Shown here one piece after another: positions 9,120-18,977 of a stretch of DNA of 64,000 nt. Positions within the stretch are counted from its first letter, which is position 1. Each line of letters begins with the position of its first letter. This DNA comes from Anaerobacillus sp. CMMVII (GTDB lineage Bacteria > Bacillota > Bacilli > Bacillales > Anaerobacillaceae), in assembly GCF_025377685.1 (NCBI RefSeq), contig NZ_JACEHK010000018.1, forward strand, positions 1 to 64,000, written 5' to 3'. Below the pieces are notes generated by a model that did not search any database, was not told the origin of the DNA, and was given only the letters and a program-made list of their open reading frames with translations. The position numbers and the translations under genes were made by a program.

Positions 9120-10340
9120 CTATAAGGATGTTGTATTTTCTTTCGTGCGCATCGCTTCTGGAATATATACACAGAACGGTTCACTTTCTAAATAGTCACC
9201 AGTTACTGCATATGTCCTAGATCTAGAACCACCGCATACAAATTTAAATTCACAAACACCGCATTTACCTTTATAGAGGTCTGGATTACGGAGCTCTTTC
9301 AATACTGGAGACTCTCGATAAATTTCTTTCAAAGGCTTCTCTCTGACATTTCCTACTACAATTGGTAGTAAACCACTTGGCATAACATCGCCAGTATGTG
9401 AAACGAAAATAAAGCCATTTCCATCGTTTACTCCTTTTGGTGCCCGTTTTAAGCCGTCAATAAGATAAGCTGTATCAGTTATTGAATCTTCATAACGAAT
9501 ATCACCTTTATCTACAAGCTTTTCTCTTGTCTTTTGTTGAATAACGACCCGCCGATAGTGTTGTGCTGCTGTCGTTTTAATATCGTAAGGAGCTGTTTTC
9601 CCTAGTTCATAAAGCCAACGAAATACCTTTTCGTGTTCAGCAGGGGTTAAGCAAGCATCCATTTGCCCTCTTCCTGTAGGAACAAGGAGGAAGATATACC
9701 ACATAACTGCTTTTAACTCCCCAACTAACTCGGCCATTTTCTCAAGTGAATCATAATTATAACGAGAGATAACTGTATTGATTTGCAATGGCATATTTAA
9801 TTCATTTAAATACTTAATCTTTTCAACTGTTAAATCAAATGATCCTGGAGTTCCTCGAAAATGATCGTGAATTTCTGGTGTTGGACCATCAAGGCTAATC
9901 CCCCAGCGGGAAAGACCAACATTTTTTGCTTTTTCCATTGCTTCTTTCGTTACATTGTCAGTAGCACTCGGAGTCATTGATACACGCATACCTTTTTTCA
10001 CTGCATATTCCGAAAGTTCAAAGAGGTCTTTTCGCATCATACAGTCTCCACCTGTAAATACGAGCATTGGATTATTCATTTCATATATTTCATCAATAAG
10101 TTTAATTCCTTCTTCATGGCTCAATTCATTTGGATCTGGTTTCGTTTGTGCGTCAGCTCGACAGTGAACGCATTTTAATTCACAAGCACGTGTAACCTCC
10201 CAAATAACAATAAAAGGATCTTGATCGTAATCAATTTGTGCGCCCATTCCCCCTGGATGCCCCATCCCCATTCCTTTTGGATGTCCCCCTGGATGTCCCA
10301 TTCCTTTTGGATGTTCCATTTTATGCATCTTCATCACCAA
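9120..10340 (-). CDS. Radical SAM/SPASM protein with His/Met/Gly-rich N-terminus
   Basis: The protein of up to 406 aa has the radical SAM cluster motif CELKCVHC near residue 53 (CxxxCxxC) and GGDCMM in place of GGEP. The C-terminal SPASM-type cysteines lie in CGVCEFKFVCGG and EPFC. It resembles the AhbD/NirJ-like group (TIGR04053-type) linked to heme or peptide modification, but the substrate is not shown. Residues 5-33 are a repetitive Met/His/Gly/Pro segment (HPKGMGHPGG units), possibly metal binding. The true start may be the ATG four or seven codons in, because GGTGATG can serve as ribosome binding site. It is monocistronic and ends at a terminator. A perfect TGTGA-N6-TCACA palindrome about 210 bases upstream suggests Fnr-type oxygen control. 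Confidence 0.85.
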   Translation of the reverse strand: MVMKMHKMEHPKGMGHPGGHPKGMGMGHPGGMGAQIDYDQDPFIVIWEVTRACELKCVHCRADAQTKPDPNELSHEEGIKLIDEIYEMNNPMLVFTGGDCMMRKDLFELSEYAVKKGMRVSMTPSATDNVTKEAMEKAKNVGLSRWGISLDGPTPEIHDHFRGTPGSFDLTVEKIKYLNELNMPLQINTVISRYNYDSLEKMAELVGELKAVMWYIFLLVPTGRGQMDACLTPAEHEKVFRWLYELGKTAPYDIKTTAAQHYRRVVIQQKTREKLVDKGDIRYEDSITDTAYLIDGLKRAPKGVNDGNGFIFVSHTGDVMPSGLLPIVVGNVREKPLKEIYRESPVLKELRNPDLYKGKCGVCEFKFVCGGSRSRTYAVTGDYLESEPFCVYIPEAMRTKENTTSL

Positions 10341-10546
10341 ACTTTTTTTGTATTTTTTACTACTTGTAAGTATAGCTTTATTTTAAAACGATTAGATGAG
10401 AGAAATTTGTAGATTTGTTACAAACTAAGAACAATTAGGTAATCTTTACTGAGTACAACTTCGATTAATACCAAAAATAACTTTGTAAAGTTGTTTTCAA
10501 AAGGCCTCTTTATGTTTTTAGATTATTACTATTTGAAATGATTAAC

Positions 10547-10562
10547 TGTGAAAAAAATCACA
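10547..10562. promoter_or_regulatory. Fnr/Crp-type palindrome TGTGA-N6-TCACA
   Basis: The sequence TGTGAAAAAAATCACA is a perfect match to the B. subtilis Fnr half-sites. It is less good as a Rex site. The only downstream gene in a suitable direction is the radical SAM gene starting at about 10340. Confidence 0.6.
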
Positions 10563-10748
10563 TTTATACGTAGCTAAACCCATTTCTCATCATAAACCCA
10601 TATGTTATCAAGCTTTTAAGGTTTCGAACATTTTATGAACATTATTTATTACCTCTTTCTGAAAGAACATTGTTTCTCTTGCTACGATTCCTAAATTTCA
10701 ATCAAGATTTAAATCTATTTACAAATCCTAAAAGTTTTTGGAAATATG

Positions 10749-10786
10749 AAAAAGGAAATAAAAGCTCCTTAAAGCTCTTATCTCCT
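10749..10786 (-). terminator. Terminator of galU
   Basis: On the minus strand the stem AGGAGATAAGAGC pairs imperfectly with GAGCTTTTATTTCCT, followed by TTTTT. It lies just 3' of the galU stop. Confidence 0.6.
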
Positions 10787-10789
10787 CTT

Positions 10790-11608
10790 TTAGTTACTAT
10801 ATTTTTTTTTCACTCTGTTCATCAGTTTTAAGTAGTCTGTGTCCGATCCAATGTCATAACGGTCGCCTGCAATACACATTCCAATGCAGTTTTCCTCCGC
10901 TAGCAAATCCTTAATTGCATCCGTTAATTGTATTTCTCCTCCGACCCCTTGTTCTAATTTTTCTAAGTAAGTAAAAATTGTCGGGTTAAATATATAACGC
11001 CCTGTAACAGCCAAGTCAGACGGTGGGGAATTTTCAGGCTTTTCGACGATATCAGTGATTTGATATTGACGTCCTTTCAGTTTTTCCCCTTTGATCACAC
11101 CATAATTTTTTAACAATTCAGGTTTTACTTTTTGTAGTCCAATGACCGAGGAGTGATGTTCATTGTAGGTCTCGATAAGTTGGGCTAATGCTACCTTTCT
11201 TCTACAAAGAAAAATATCATCTGGTAGGATAACGGCAAACGGCTCATTTTTCACAAACAACTTTCCTAATGCAACTGCATCGCCTAGACCCTCAGCATAA
11301 GGTTGACGGATATATTGAATGTGGATATTCGGGATTGATGCTTTTTCTAATAGATGGAGCTTATTCGTTTTCTCTAGAAATGTCTCTAGTTCTAATGAGC
11401 GATCAAAGTAATCCAATATCATATTTTTGTTTCTGGATACAACAATTAGTATTTCTTCAATTCCTGCATCAACAGCTTCCTCAACAATGTATTGAATTGC
11501 AGGTTTCCCTCCTATCGGAAACATTTCTTTAGGAAGAACTTTCGTAATAGGTAAATTTCTCGTACCATAACCCGCTGCTGGAATAATTGCTTTTTTCACC
11601 TTCTTCAT
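10790..11608 (-). CDS. galU: UTP-glucose-1-phosphate uridylyltransferase
   Basis: The 272-aa product has the nucleotidyltransferase signature IPAAGYGTRNLPITKVLPKEM at the N-terminus, split here as AAGYGTRNLPITK and LPKEMFPI. Further motifs are KPAIQYIVEEA, FAVILPDDIFL and ALGKLFV. It makes UDP-glucose in the cytoplasm for glycolipids, teichoic acids or capsule and coat sugars. The family usually has 270-300 aa. It sits at the head of a region with two glycosyltransferases and two kinase-like genes, so it may supply UDP-glucose for spore-surface glycan, which is inference. A GtaB-type housekeeping role is equally possible. The start has only a weak upstream site. Confidence 0.93.
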   Translation of the reverse strand: MKKVKKAIIPAAGYGTRNLPITKVLPKEMFPIGGKPAIQYIVEEAVDAGIEEILIVVSRNKNMILDYFDRSLELETFLEKTNKLHLLEKASIPNIHIQYIRQPYAEGLGDAVALGKLFVKNEPFAVILPDDIFLCRRKVALAQLIETYNEHHSSVIGLQKVKPELLKNYGVIKGEKLKGRQYQITDIVEKPENSPPSDLAVTGRYIFNPTIFTYLEKLEQGVGGEIQLTDAIKDLLAEENCIGMCIAGDRYDIGSDTDYLKLMNRVKKKYSN

Positions 11609-12056
11609 TTAATTCAATCCCTTCTGTTAATGCACTCAATATATAAATTATTCACAGCTTGGTTTGGACGTAAGTTGTCCCTCTGAAACTCCGCTACTTT
11701 CTTATATACAGTCTGCCTTCTAGCATAATCAGTACCATCAAGTAACTAGTTTTTTTCACTCAAGGTACCTCTTACTCTTGTTGGAAAGCAGTGCAAACAT
11801 TACTTAATAAATATTCATGAAATCAGGGAGTGTAAATTTCCTTATAAATTGGACTTTCTCCCTCCATATTAAAGTTTAGAATTAAACGCCGTTACGGTTT
11901 TACAAATAAGAACATCTATTATTATTAAGTAAAAGTATAGATACAATTTCTGATCGAAGATACCTTTTGAAAATAAAAAACATCCTGACACTTAATGTTT
12001 CAGGACAATGTTTGGACAGGTAACTTATGAGATTATTAGCAAAGGAGGTAAATTTT
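11609..12056. other. Intergenic region with an orphan minus-strand hairpin
   Basis: No gene is seen. Near 11972-12006 the palindrome TCCTGACAC/TGTTTCAGGA is followed, on the minus strand, by TTTTTTATTTT, which is a good terminator shape. No minus-strand gene precedes it; the gene at 12057 runs the other way. Confidence 0.55.
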
Positions 12057-12623
12057 ATGAAAGATGATTTCAAAAAAATAAAAGTATATAAGGGAAATGG
12101 CAAAGTGAAATATGATAACCCAACGTCGTACACATTTATAGGAAGGGGGTACACTGGAGCTGTTTTTAAGTTGTCATCAAAAAAATGTGTGAAAATATTT
12201 GCTAATGAAAAAGATGTCAAGTATGAATTAGAAGCGTTGGAACTTGGACAACATACATCAGTAATTCCTAAGCTTTATGAAGTTGGTCAAAATTACATTG
12301 TCATGGAATATATTAGTGGCGTAGATTTACACACGTATCTCTTAGAACAACAATTCTTATCTGATCAGATTGCTGAACATATCCTTTTTTGTTTAATGGA
12401 GCTAAAACGTTTGGGCTTCCCTAGATTAGATGTTAGACTTCGCCATTTTCTATTTACAAAAAGTAATACACTTAAAGTTATTGACCACGCTTACGCTCTT
12501 AGAAAACAAGTAAAAAAACCAGAAAAATTATTTAAAAATTTAAAACAATTAGGACTATTAGAGGACTTTTTTAGTTATGCAAAAAGAGTTGACCCTGTAA
12601 TTTATAATGAATGGAAAAAGTAA
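12057..12623 (+). CDS. Protein kinase-like protein (YrzF-type)
   Basis: ATG at 12057 follows AAAGGAGGTAAATTTT, a near-consensus site; the ATG at 12027 would place that site inside the gene. The 188-aa product has a glycine-loop-like IGRGYTGAVFKL, the Lys of subdomain II in KCVKIFANE, and a hinge IVMEYISGVDL. The catalytic-loop position reads FPRLDVRLRHFLF rather than HRD, and VIDHA stands where DFG is expected. This matches short bacterial kinase-like proteins such as B. subtilis YrzF. Several catalytic residues are replaced, so it may be a pseudokinase or a sugar/small-molecule kinase relative. It precedes a glycosyltransferase gene by about 410 bases. Function unproven. Confidence 0.75.
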   Translation: MKDDFKKIKVYKGNGKVKYDNPTSYTFIGRGYTGAVFKLSSKKCVKIFANEKDVKYELEALELGQHTSVIPKLYEVGQNYIVMEYISGVDLHTYLLEQQFLSDQIAEHILFCLMELKRLGFPRLDVRLRHFLFTKSNTLKVIDHAYALRKQVKKPEKLFKNLKQLGLLEDFFSYAKRVDPVIYNEWKK

Positions 12624-13035
12624 GTAGGCACTTGGACAATACGTTATCTTTATATGACGCAGTTTATCCGCTTACTAATAAGACGAGTTCGTAAGCATTC
12701 TAATTCCTATTTATACTCCTAAAAAATAATCCTACACCAGTACCCCTCCCATTTGAAGCTTTGACAATTCTAAACTCACCAACATACCATTTTCGAACGA
12801 GCACTCATAGTTCCTATAATCATTCCTTAAACAAAAATACTGTCAACATTCATCCAACAACATAGTATGAAATATGATATGTATGGAGTGACGACAATGA
12901 ATATTGTAAGTACATCTAAGTTAAATATTTTCAGCATTTAGGGCGATTTTCCCCCGACTTAAGATTAACAAGACTAGAGACCGTAAGTTGATTAGGGGCT
13001 CTAATGAGATATTATTGTTAAAAAGGAGGTACAAA
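12624..13035. other. Intergenic region, possible short leader ORF
   Basis: No gene is established. At 12898 an ATG preceded by GGAGTGACGACA opens a 14-codon ORF (MNIVSTSKLNIFSI). A CATAGTATG box at 12861 resembles a sigma-K -10 but lacks a well-spaced -35. Neither is convincing alone. Confidence 0.35.
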
Positions 13036-13920
13036 ATGAAGGAATATACGAAAAAGAAAATCTGTTTTGCATTACTAGTTCATGAGAATCGAGAATTAGT
13101 TGAACAATTAATCGCTAACATCAATTATTATTGCCCCAATAGTCATATAGTCCTTTATAATGGCGGTAATAAACCAAATCTCTGTGAAGAACTGGGTGTG
13201 CAAGTTTGTCCAACTAGTAAGAAATTAAAATATGGAAACCTTTCTTCGTACTTTTTTGAAACCATGGAATGGCTTGACGAGATAAATTTAAACTATGATT
13301 ATTTTATCAACCTTGATTCAGACGTTCTTTTTTTTCGGAAGGGTTATGAAGAATTTATCGAAGAGCAAATGAAAGATGCTGATTATATGGGAGTAAAACT
13401 TAGAATCCCTGACAAAAATTGGACCTGTGGTAAATCATTTAAAAAGGATATTCAAAGGTGGGAACCATTTTTTTGTACTAAGCCTTTTTGGGGAGTGTTT
13501 AATGTTGGGCAAGTAATGAGTAAGGAACTCGTCAAAGCGTTGTTAGAGTATGAAAAGTTAATTTCACTTAAAAATGCACTTGAGGAAACAGATGTGTTTG
13601 GAATCGAGGAAATCATCTTTACAAACTTAGCAAATGAGCTAGGATTTAAAATGAAAAGCTACCCAGATGATTGTGGAGAAAAGTTAATTCGCTATCGACC
13701 TCACTTCAAGGTGAAAGAACTTAGTAAGTGTTTAAGCAAAAAAGTGGGCTGGTTAGCCCATCCGATACATCGTACTAAATGGGATCCAGCTAGAGAATTT
13801 ATCTATGAATTACAATCTAGGAATATAAATGACCAAAAATCACTCATAGATAAAAACAACAAAAATAAAAGGCAGTCTTATAGTTTTAAAAACTATAAAA
13901 GCAAAAAAGGAAATGCTTAG
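13036..13920 (+). CDS. Glycosyltransferase-like protein (DxD type)
   Basis: ATG at 13036 is fixed by AAAAAGGAGGTACAAA; the longer reading from 12988 lacks a site. The 294-aa product begins KICFALLVHENRELVEQLI, typical of a GT-A nucleotide-binding fold. It has a DxD-like motif in INLDSDVLFF near residue 95, and FWGVFNVGQVMS and DVFGIEEIIF further on. This layout fits core-2/I-branching-like or other small glycosyltransferases found near spore coat genes. The last 30 residues are Lys/Asn-rich. The sugar donor is unknown; UDP-glucose from GalU at 10790 is a candidate. It is convergent with the CotS-like phosphotransferase. Confidence 0.75.
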   Translation: MKEYTKKKICFALLVHENRELVEQLIANINYYCPNSHIVLYNGGNKPNLCEELGVQVCPTSKKLKYGNLSSYFFETMEWLDEINLNYDYFINLDSDVLFFRKGYEEFIEEQMKDADYMGVKLRIPDKNWTCGKSFKKDIQRWEPFFCTKPFWGVFNVGQVMSKELVKALLEYEKLISLKNALEETDVFGIEEIIFTNLANELGFKMKSYPDDCGEKLIRYRPHFKVKELSKCLSKKVGWLAHPIHRTKWDPAREFIYELQSRNINDQKSLIDKNNKNKRQSYSFKNYKSKKGNA

Positions 13921-13950
13921 TGCAATTCCTTTCTTACATATCCTACGCTT

Positions 13951-14922
13951 TTAAAAATATAAACCCTTACTAAGTAAGTTTTTTATTAGCTCTTCGTTCT
14001 CATCTACGGATTTCTTTATCTTTCTCTCTGAATTGGAATTAGTCGCGAACAAGATATTGAATAGCGCCACTTTGGCAACTACAATTGGTAACACAGTCTT
14101 TTCTATCTCTAACAGTTCACCATACGATTTAATAAAAAGCTTTATTAACTTATGCTTATCACCAGGTGCACGCTTATAAAAATAATAAAGTGCATAAGCA
14201 ATATCATAAATCCGTTCACCATCTTGAATATAATCGTAATCTAGAATTGCTGCTATTGAGCCGTCGGAATAGTATAACATATTCCAAGGATGCCAATCAT
14301 CGTGAATAATAGTTTTTGGTAAATTAGACGGGCAAAACTTTTGCCAATGTTGATTGATAGCGTTAAAGAGTGAAACTATTCTTGAGACTGTATAATTAGA
14401 AACATTATTATTGCTCATGGAAAGTACTTGAATTTTCATATCAAGGTTTTCTAAAGTGGGATAAATAAACACCTCTGGTAATGGTCCTGAGTTAAATGAG
14501 GATAGTGCACGGTGAAATTTAGCTAGTGTCATAGCATTGGCTTCGACTTGATTTCGGTTAAATATAAAATCGTATCCAAAAATATAAGGATATACCTGAA
14601 TTATTATATCATCCTTAATTGAAAAGTATTGGTCCTCAATCGTTTTAATCGCTCGGAGAACTGGAACTCCTTCTTTTTTTAATCTACTTAAGATCTCCTC
14701 AATATAATTTATTCTTTCACTATTAGTCTTGATAGTCAGGCACCGAATCACATATTTTCCTTTTTGAGTTCTAATAATAATGATTCCGTTTATATTTCCG
14801 TTTCTGGGATAACCCTTTATTTTCTTCAACCTTCCTAATTTGTGTTTTTCACACACCCATTCAATAAACTCTCTCGGCAGTTTATTTCCTTTAGAATCTT
14901 CGTACATACTCTTTAGAGACAT
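13951..14922 (-). CDS. CotS-like aminoglycoside phosphotransferase-family protein
   Basis: The 323-aa product has the APH/choline-kinase fold. The N-terminal Lys is in KYVIRCLTI, the catalytic loop reads IIHDDWHPWNML (HxDxxxxN), and the metal-binding motif is AILDYDYIQDGERIYDIA. Members in Bacilli include the spore coat proteins CotS, CotI and YtaA. The length and the neighbourhood of glycosyltransferases support a coat role. No signal peptide or membrane helix is present. The start ATG follows a weak GGTGCGAGG site. The alternative is a small-molecule kinase such as a homoserine kinase type II relative. It is convergent with 13036-13920 with 30 bases between. Confidence 0.82.
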   Translation of the reverse strand: MSLKSMYEDSKGNKLPREFIEWVCEKHKLGRLKKIKGYPRNGNINGIIIIRTQKGKYVIRCLTIKTNSERINYIEEILSRLKKEGVPVLRAIKTIEDQYFSIKDDIIIQVYPYIFGYDFIFNRNQVEANAMTLAKFHRALSSFNSGPLPEVFIYPTLENLDMKIQVLSMSNNNVSNYTVSRIVSLFNAINQHWQKFCPSNLPKTIIHDDWHPWNMLYYSDGSIAAILDYDYIQDGERIYDIAYALYYFYKRAPGDKHKLIKLFIKSYGELLEIEKTVLPIVVAKVALFNILFATNSNSERKIKKSVDENEELIKNLLSKGLYF

Positions 14923-15334
14923 CCTCGCACCTACTTATTCATCACTTCTTTAACAACTATCTTATTAATTTCTAGAAAAAGGGATTGGACTAATGCCTAG
15001 TAAATAAGCATTCCCCTTTAATTCGTCTAATTTTCTAGGTCGTCTGGTCATTTCTCGTAGATTGGAAATGGTATTTAATAATACAAAGTCTCTGGGTTCT
15101 CCACCTAGTATCACTCATTAAATTCCAAGAAAGTATCTTTGTTCCACCCTCTCAGGTTTACTTTTTCTTCTTATAAAGTCATCATTTTGTCATTTAGTAT
15201 GTACAAAAGGCTCGCTATTGCATAATTTAATTAATATGCCCCCCCTCTCATATTCACTAATTGAAAAACAGATCTAAATTAAGTTATATATATATTTTCT
15301 AAATATATAATCCGTACAGAAAGAAGGTGAAAAT
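14923..15334. other. Intergenic region, nothing recognised
   Basis: The divergent promoter region between the CotS-like gene and the glycosyltransferase is AT-rich. It contains an ATATATATATTTTCTAAATA tract near 15285 but no clear promoter or hairpin. Confidence 0.4.
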
Positions 15335-16372
15335 TTGAGTATGATTTATTCAGTTATCATTCCAACTTTTAATAGAGCAGAACAATTACTACTCACCCTT
15401 GGATCATTTCAACTACAAGCGTTTCCAAAAGAGCAATTCGAAGTAATTGTTATAGACGATGGTTCTAGTGATAATACAAAAGAGGTAGTAGAAACCTTTC
15501 AAGCTTCATATTCATTAGTTTATCTTGCTAATTCAAAAAACCGTGGCCGTTCATATGCAAGAAACAAAGGAATAAAAAACGCCAAAGGAACTTATCTTGT
15601 ATTCTGTGATACCGATTTTATTGTCACTCCAGAATTCTTAAAGTTAGTATTTAACTACCAAAAAAAAATACCTAATACAATTATCTCCGCGACCCCAAGA
15701 TCACTTGGAGTTGTTTACACACATTACTATCCAGAATTCAATGACAAACAAAAACAGGATATGTTTATCACCCTAAATAATCATTCTTTGTGGAAAAATG
15801 AGTTTCCGAATAATAATGCGGGAATAATAAACATTTTAAAATTGGAGGATCTGTACCAATCATTTAACAACATAGAACACTTTATTTCCCCTGCAGTAAT
15901 AGACCCGTTTAAGAAACTTCAATTTCAACAAACAGACGTAGCTCCTTGGTTACTTTTCGTAACACGTTGTGTCACCGTAAAAAAAGGTGATGTAGAAAAG
16001 GCAGGTTATTTTGATGAAAAAATCACAAAATATGGACTAGAAGATTGGGAACTCGGTTTCCGACTTTACAATATGGGCTTATCTTTTATTAGCATGGAAG
16101 AAACGGTAGGTTTTCATCAAGAGCACCCTAGAGAAAAGACAAATCGCCAAAACATCCTTAGTAACCTTCAAATTATTTATGAAAAATATGGATTTTCTCA
16201 TCCTGAATTAAACTTACTTGCTGTCGAACCACCTTGGTTAAATCTAGGCAAATATAAAAATAGGTTAAGAACATTGGAAAGATATAAGAAAACAGGAAGA
16301 AAACCTGAGCTCAAAAAGTTATTAAAGAAATGGGAAAACAAAGCAAAAATGTTCTATAATAATAAAAAATAA
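15335..16372 (+). CDS. GT2-family glycosyltransferase
   Basis: The TTG at 15335 (or ATG two codons later) follows AGAAAGAAGGTGAAAAT. The 345-aa product starts with the GT2 signature YSVIIPTFNRAEQLLLTL, then VIVIDDGSSDNT and NRGRSYARNKG. The DxD equivalent is YLVFCDTDFIV. A C-terminal galactosyltransferase-like segment reads YGLEDWELGFRLYNMG, where the ED/W motif is catalytic in related enzymes. It is cytoplasmic with no membrane helices. It probably adds a sugar to a spore-surface or cell-wall glycan together with GalU and the 13036 enzyme. The acceptor is unknown. A terminator follows at 16416. Confidence 0.85.
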   Translation: MSMIYSVIIPTFNRAEQLLLTLGSFQLQAFPKEQFEVIVIDDGSSDNTKEVVETFQASYSLVYLANSKNRGRSYARNKGIKNAKGTYLVFCDTDFIVTPEFLKLVFNYQKKIPNTIISATPRSLGVVYTHYYPEFNDKQKQDMFITLNNHSLWKNEFPNNNAGIINILKLEDLYQSFNNIEHFISPAVIDPFKKLQFQQTDVAPWLLFVTRCVTVKKGDVEKAGYFDEKITKYGLEDWELGFRLYNMGLSFISMEETVGFHQEHPREKTNRQNILSNLQIIYEKYGFSHPELNLLAVEPPWLNLGKYKNRLRTLERYKKTGRKPELKKLLKKWENKAKMFYNNKK

Positions 16373-16415
16373 CCCTCTAGTGAGAGCCGAAATAAATCGG
16401 TTACCTAAAGGGAGA

Positions 16416-16455
16416 AAAACAGCTACTATACTTTCCATAGATTAGCTGTTTTTTA
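16416..16455 (+). terminator. Terminator after the GT2 gene
   Basis: The stem AAAACAGCTA/TAGCTGTTTT with a 17-base loop is followed by a T-run. Confidence 0.8.
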
Positions 16456-16574
16456 GTACATTGTATTATATGAACATTTGATAAATGGCTTTAGCTCAGA
16501 CAAGCGGATGACCTATTAGCACAATTAATGGAGGAAAGTTCCCGTTAATTTACGGTGCTACTCAAAATAAAAAG

Positions 16575-18758
16575 CTATTCATTTATTCTACTTTTTTTCA
16601 TCTTCGCTTCGATTCGACTGCGATGGAGAATCGGTTCAGTATAGCCACTTGGTTGAAATCTCCCCTCAAATACTAATTCACAAGCTGCCTGGAAGGCTAC
16701 AGAGTTTTCATAATTAGTCGCCATAGGACGATAGTTAGGATCATCAGCATTTTGTAGATCGACTACTTTTGCCATTCTCTTTAACGTCTCAAGCACTTGA
16801 TCCGCTGTACATATTCCATGGTGTAACCAATTAGCCATATGCTGGCTAGAGATCCGAAGTGTAGCTCGATCCTCCATTAAGCCAACATTATTGATATCTG
16901 GCACTTTTGAGCAACCTACTCCATGCTCAACCCAACGAACAACATAACCCAGAATACCTTGCGCATTGTTATCAAGTTCTTCTTGAATTTCTGTATCACT
17001 CCAATTTTTATTTTGCGAGACGGGAAATTCTAATATTGAGTCTATTAAGTTATCATTTCTGCTGCCAAGCCCAGCTTGAACTTCGGAAACGTTGATTTGG
17101 TGATAATGCAGCGCATGTAAAGTAGCAGCTGTAGGTGAAGGTACCCATGCAGTATTTGCTCCAGCTTTGAGGTGTCCGGACTTTTGCACTAACATATCTG
17201 CCATTAAATCTGGCATCGCCCACATTCCCTTTCCTATTTGAGCCCGACCTGGTAGTCCAGAGCGAACTCCAATAACGACATTTGAGCTTTCATAAGCCTG
17301 TAACCAAGTAGATGACTTCATTTCATTTTTACGAATCATCGCTCCAGCTTCCATTGATGTATGAATTTCATCACCTGTTCGATCTAAGAATCCAGTATTG
17401 ATAAAAACAACACGATCTCTTACTTGATAAATGCAATTTTTTAGATTAAGAGATGTTCTACGTTCCTCATCCATGACGCCAATTTTTAAGGTGTTTTTCT
17501 CTAAATCAAGTAAGTCTTCAATACAATCGAATAATTTATTTGCAAAGGCTACTTCTGCTGACCCATGCATTTTAGGCTTAACGATATAAACTGAGCCTTT
17601 TTTCGAATTTTTAAATGTACCTGTACCTAAGAGGTCATGTTTAGAAATGATACCTGTTACTACACCATCCAAAATCCCTTCAGGAATTTCTTGTCCGTTG
17701 TGGTATAACACCGCATTATTTGTCATTAAGTGGCCAACATTACGAACAAACAATAGGGAGCGTCCTGGCAAAATCAATGAATTTCCAGTAACACTCTTGT
17801 ATGTTCGATCTTGATTTAACGTTCTTGTTATCATCTTCTCACCTTTTTGGAAGCTTGCTGTCAAATCTCCTTTCATTAATCCTAGCCAATTGCTATAAAC
17901 CTCAACTTTATCCTCTGCATCCACTGCAGCAACCGAGTCTTCAAAATCCATAATTGTTGTAAGAGCTGCTTCAAGAATAATATCTTTCACACCAGCTTTA
18001 TCAGAAGCACCTATCGGGTGAAAATGATCAATTTTGATTTCAAAGTGCAACCCATTATTCTTTAGTAAAATTGTTTCAGGGTTTTCAGGTGTTCCTTGAT
18101 ACCCAACAAACTTATTAGGATCCTTAAGGTTCGTGCCATTCCCATTGGTAAGTAACGCAACTAACTCTTGATTAACAATGGCGTACTTAACAACCTCTTT
18201 GTGACTTGCATCTTGTAAAGGGACGGTTTCATCAAGGAATTGCTTTCCATAAGCAATTACCCTTTCACCACGAACGGGATTATAACTCTTTCCTTGTTCC
18301 GCACCACCATCATCACCAATTGCATCTGTCCCATATAAAGCATCATAAAGACTTCCCCAGCGAGCATTAGCCGCATTGATCGCATATCGTGCATTGTTTA
18401 CTGGGACGACTAGTTGTGGGCCAGCTTGTAAAACGATCTCATTATCAACATTTTCTGTTGAAATCTCGAAATCCTCCACTTTTGGCTCGAGGTAATTAAT
18501 CTGTTCTAGAAATGCTTTATAATTTAAGAACGAAAAGTTTTCTTTATGACTCTTATGCCAATCATTAAGTTGGTTTTGAATTTCGGTACGACGGAGAAGT
18601 AAAGATTTATTTTCAGGAGCTAATTCTTCTATCAGGGATTCAAAATTAGCCCAGAATTGTCCACTATCTAAACCCGTACCTGGTAATGCTTTTGTATTTA
18701 CAAATTCTAAAAAAACAGAAGCAACTTGAAGGTTACCCACTCTAACATAATTGTTCAT
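16575..18758 (-). CDS. glcB: Malate synthase G
   Basis: The 727-aa product matches the long monomeric G isoform (about 720 aa), not the 530-aa A isoform. It has DGSAxx-type N-terminal helices, [36 protein letters not shown] (split here by reading), [26 protein letters not shown] and [17 protein letters not shown]. It condenses glyoxylate with acetyl-CoA to malate in the cytoplasm. In Bacillaceae it commonly serves glycolate, purine or glyoxylate catabolism as well as the glyoxylate shunt. No isocitrate lyase or glycolate oxidase gene is adjacent. It appears monocistronic. The start ATG is followed by [10 protein letters not shown] and preceded by GGGGGATATTTTTTA. Confidence 0.96.
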   Translation of the reverse strand: MNNYVRVGNLQVASVFLEFVNTKALPGTGLDSGQFWANFESLIEELAPENKSLLLRRTEIQNQLNDWHKSHKENFSFLNYKAFLEQINYLEPKVEDFEISTENVDNEIVLQAGPQLVVPVNNARYAINAANARWGSLYDALYGTDAIGDDGGAEQGKSYNPVRGERVIAYGKQFLDETVPLQDASHKEVVKYAIVNQELVALLTNGNGTNLKDPNKFVGYQGTPENPETILLKNNGLHFEIKIDHFHPIGASDKAGVKDIILEAALTTIMDFEDSVAAVDAEDKVEVYSNWLGLMKGDLTASFQKGEKMITRTLNQDRTYKSVTGNSLILPGRSLLFVRNVGHLMTNNAVLYHNGQEIPEGILDGVVTGIISKHDLLGTGTFKNSKKGSVYIVKPKMHGSAEVAFANKLFDCIEDLLDLEKNTLKIGVMDEERRTSLNLKNCIYQVRDRVVFINTGFLDRTGDEIHTSMEAGAMIRKNEMKSSTWLQAYESSNVVIGVRSGLPGRAQIGKGMWAMPDLMADMLVQKSGHLKAGANTAWVPSPTAATLHALHYHQINVSEVQAGLGSRNDNLIDSILEFPVSQNKNWSDTEIQEELDNNAQGILGYVVRWVEHGVGCSKVPDINNVGLMEDRATLRISSQHMANWLHHGICTADQVLETLKRMAKVVDLQNADDPNYRPMATNYENSVAFQAACELVFEGRFQPSGYTEPILHRSRIEAKMKKSRINE

Positions 18759-18941
18759 TAAAAAATATCCCCCTCATTTAATTGATCAATAACAGTTTTA
18801 TCTGTATTATAACACATTTTCTGACTATTTGAACCATTTTTAACAAATACTTAATTCCCAAGGGAAATTACCTACATTTTACTATTTAGTCCAGAGCTAA
18901 GTATCATCTGTACCTTTTAAATGCTCTTAAAGAGAGAGTAA

Positions 18942-18972
18942 TCAAAAAAAAAACCACATTTTCATGTGGTTT
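18942..18972 (-). terminator. Terminator of the ResA-like gene
   Basis: On the minus strand the stem AACCACAT/ATGTGGTT with a GAAA loop is followed by a long T-run. Confidence 0.9.
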
Positions 18973-18977
18973 TCTCT

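Larger units (their letters stand above)
10341..10789. other. Intergenic region upstream of the radical SAM gene
   Basis: No ORF of note is present. It contains the Fnr-like palindrome at 10547-10562 and the galU terminator near its right end. The remainder is AT-rich with no other recognisable element. Confidence 0.6.

Noticed and set aside
8969-9184. 71-aa ORF across the R2 repeat and radical SAM end
   Set aside because: It spans a repeat element and the terminator, and its frame shows no protein-like conservation.
11972-12006. Orphan terminator in the minus direction as evidence of a missing gene
   Set aside because: No minus-strand gene precedes it; it may be a relic or serve as a regulatory stem, so no gene was called.
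11900-12220. 106-aa minus-strand ORF opposite the kinase-like gene
   Set aside because: It overlaps the start of the plus-strand gene, which has a strong ribosome site, and has no recognisable domain.
12898-12942. 14-codon leader peptide before the glycosyltransferase
   Set aside because: A ribosome site exists, but no attenuator structure or codon bias was seen.
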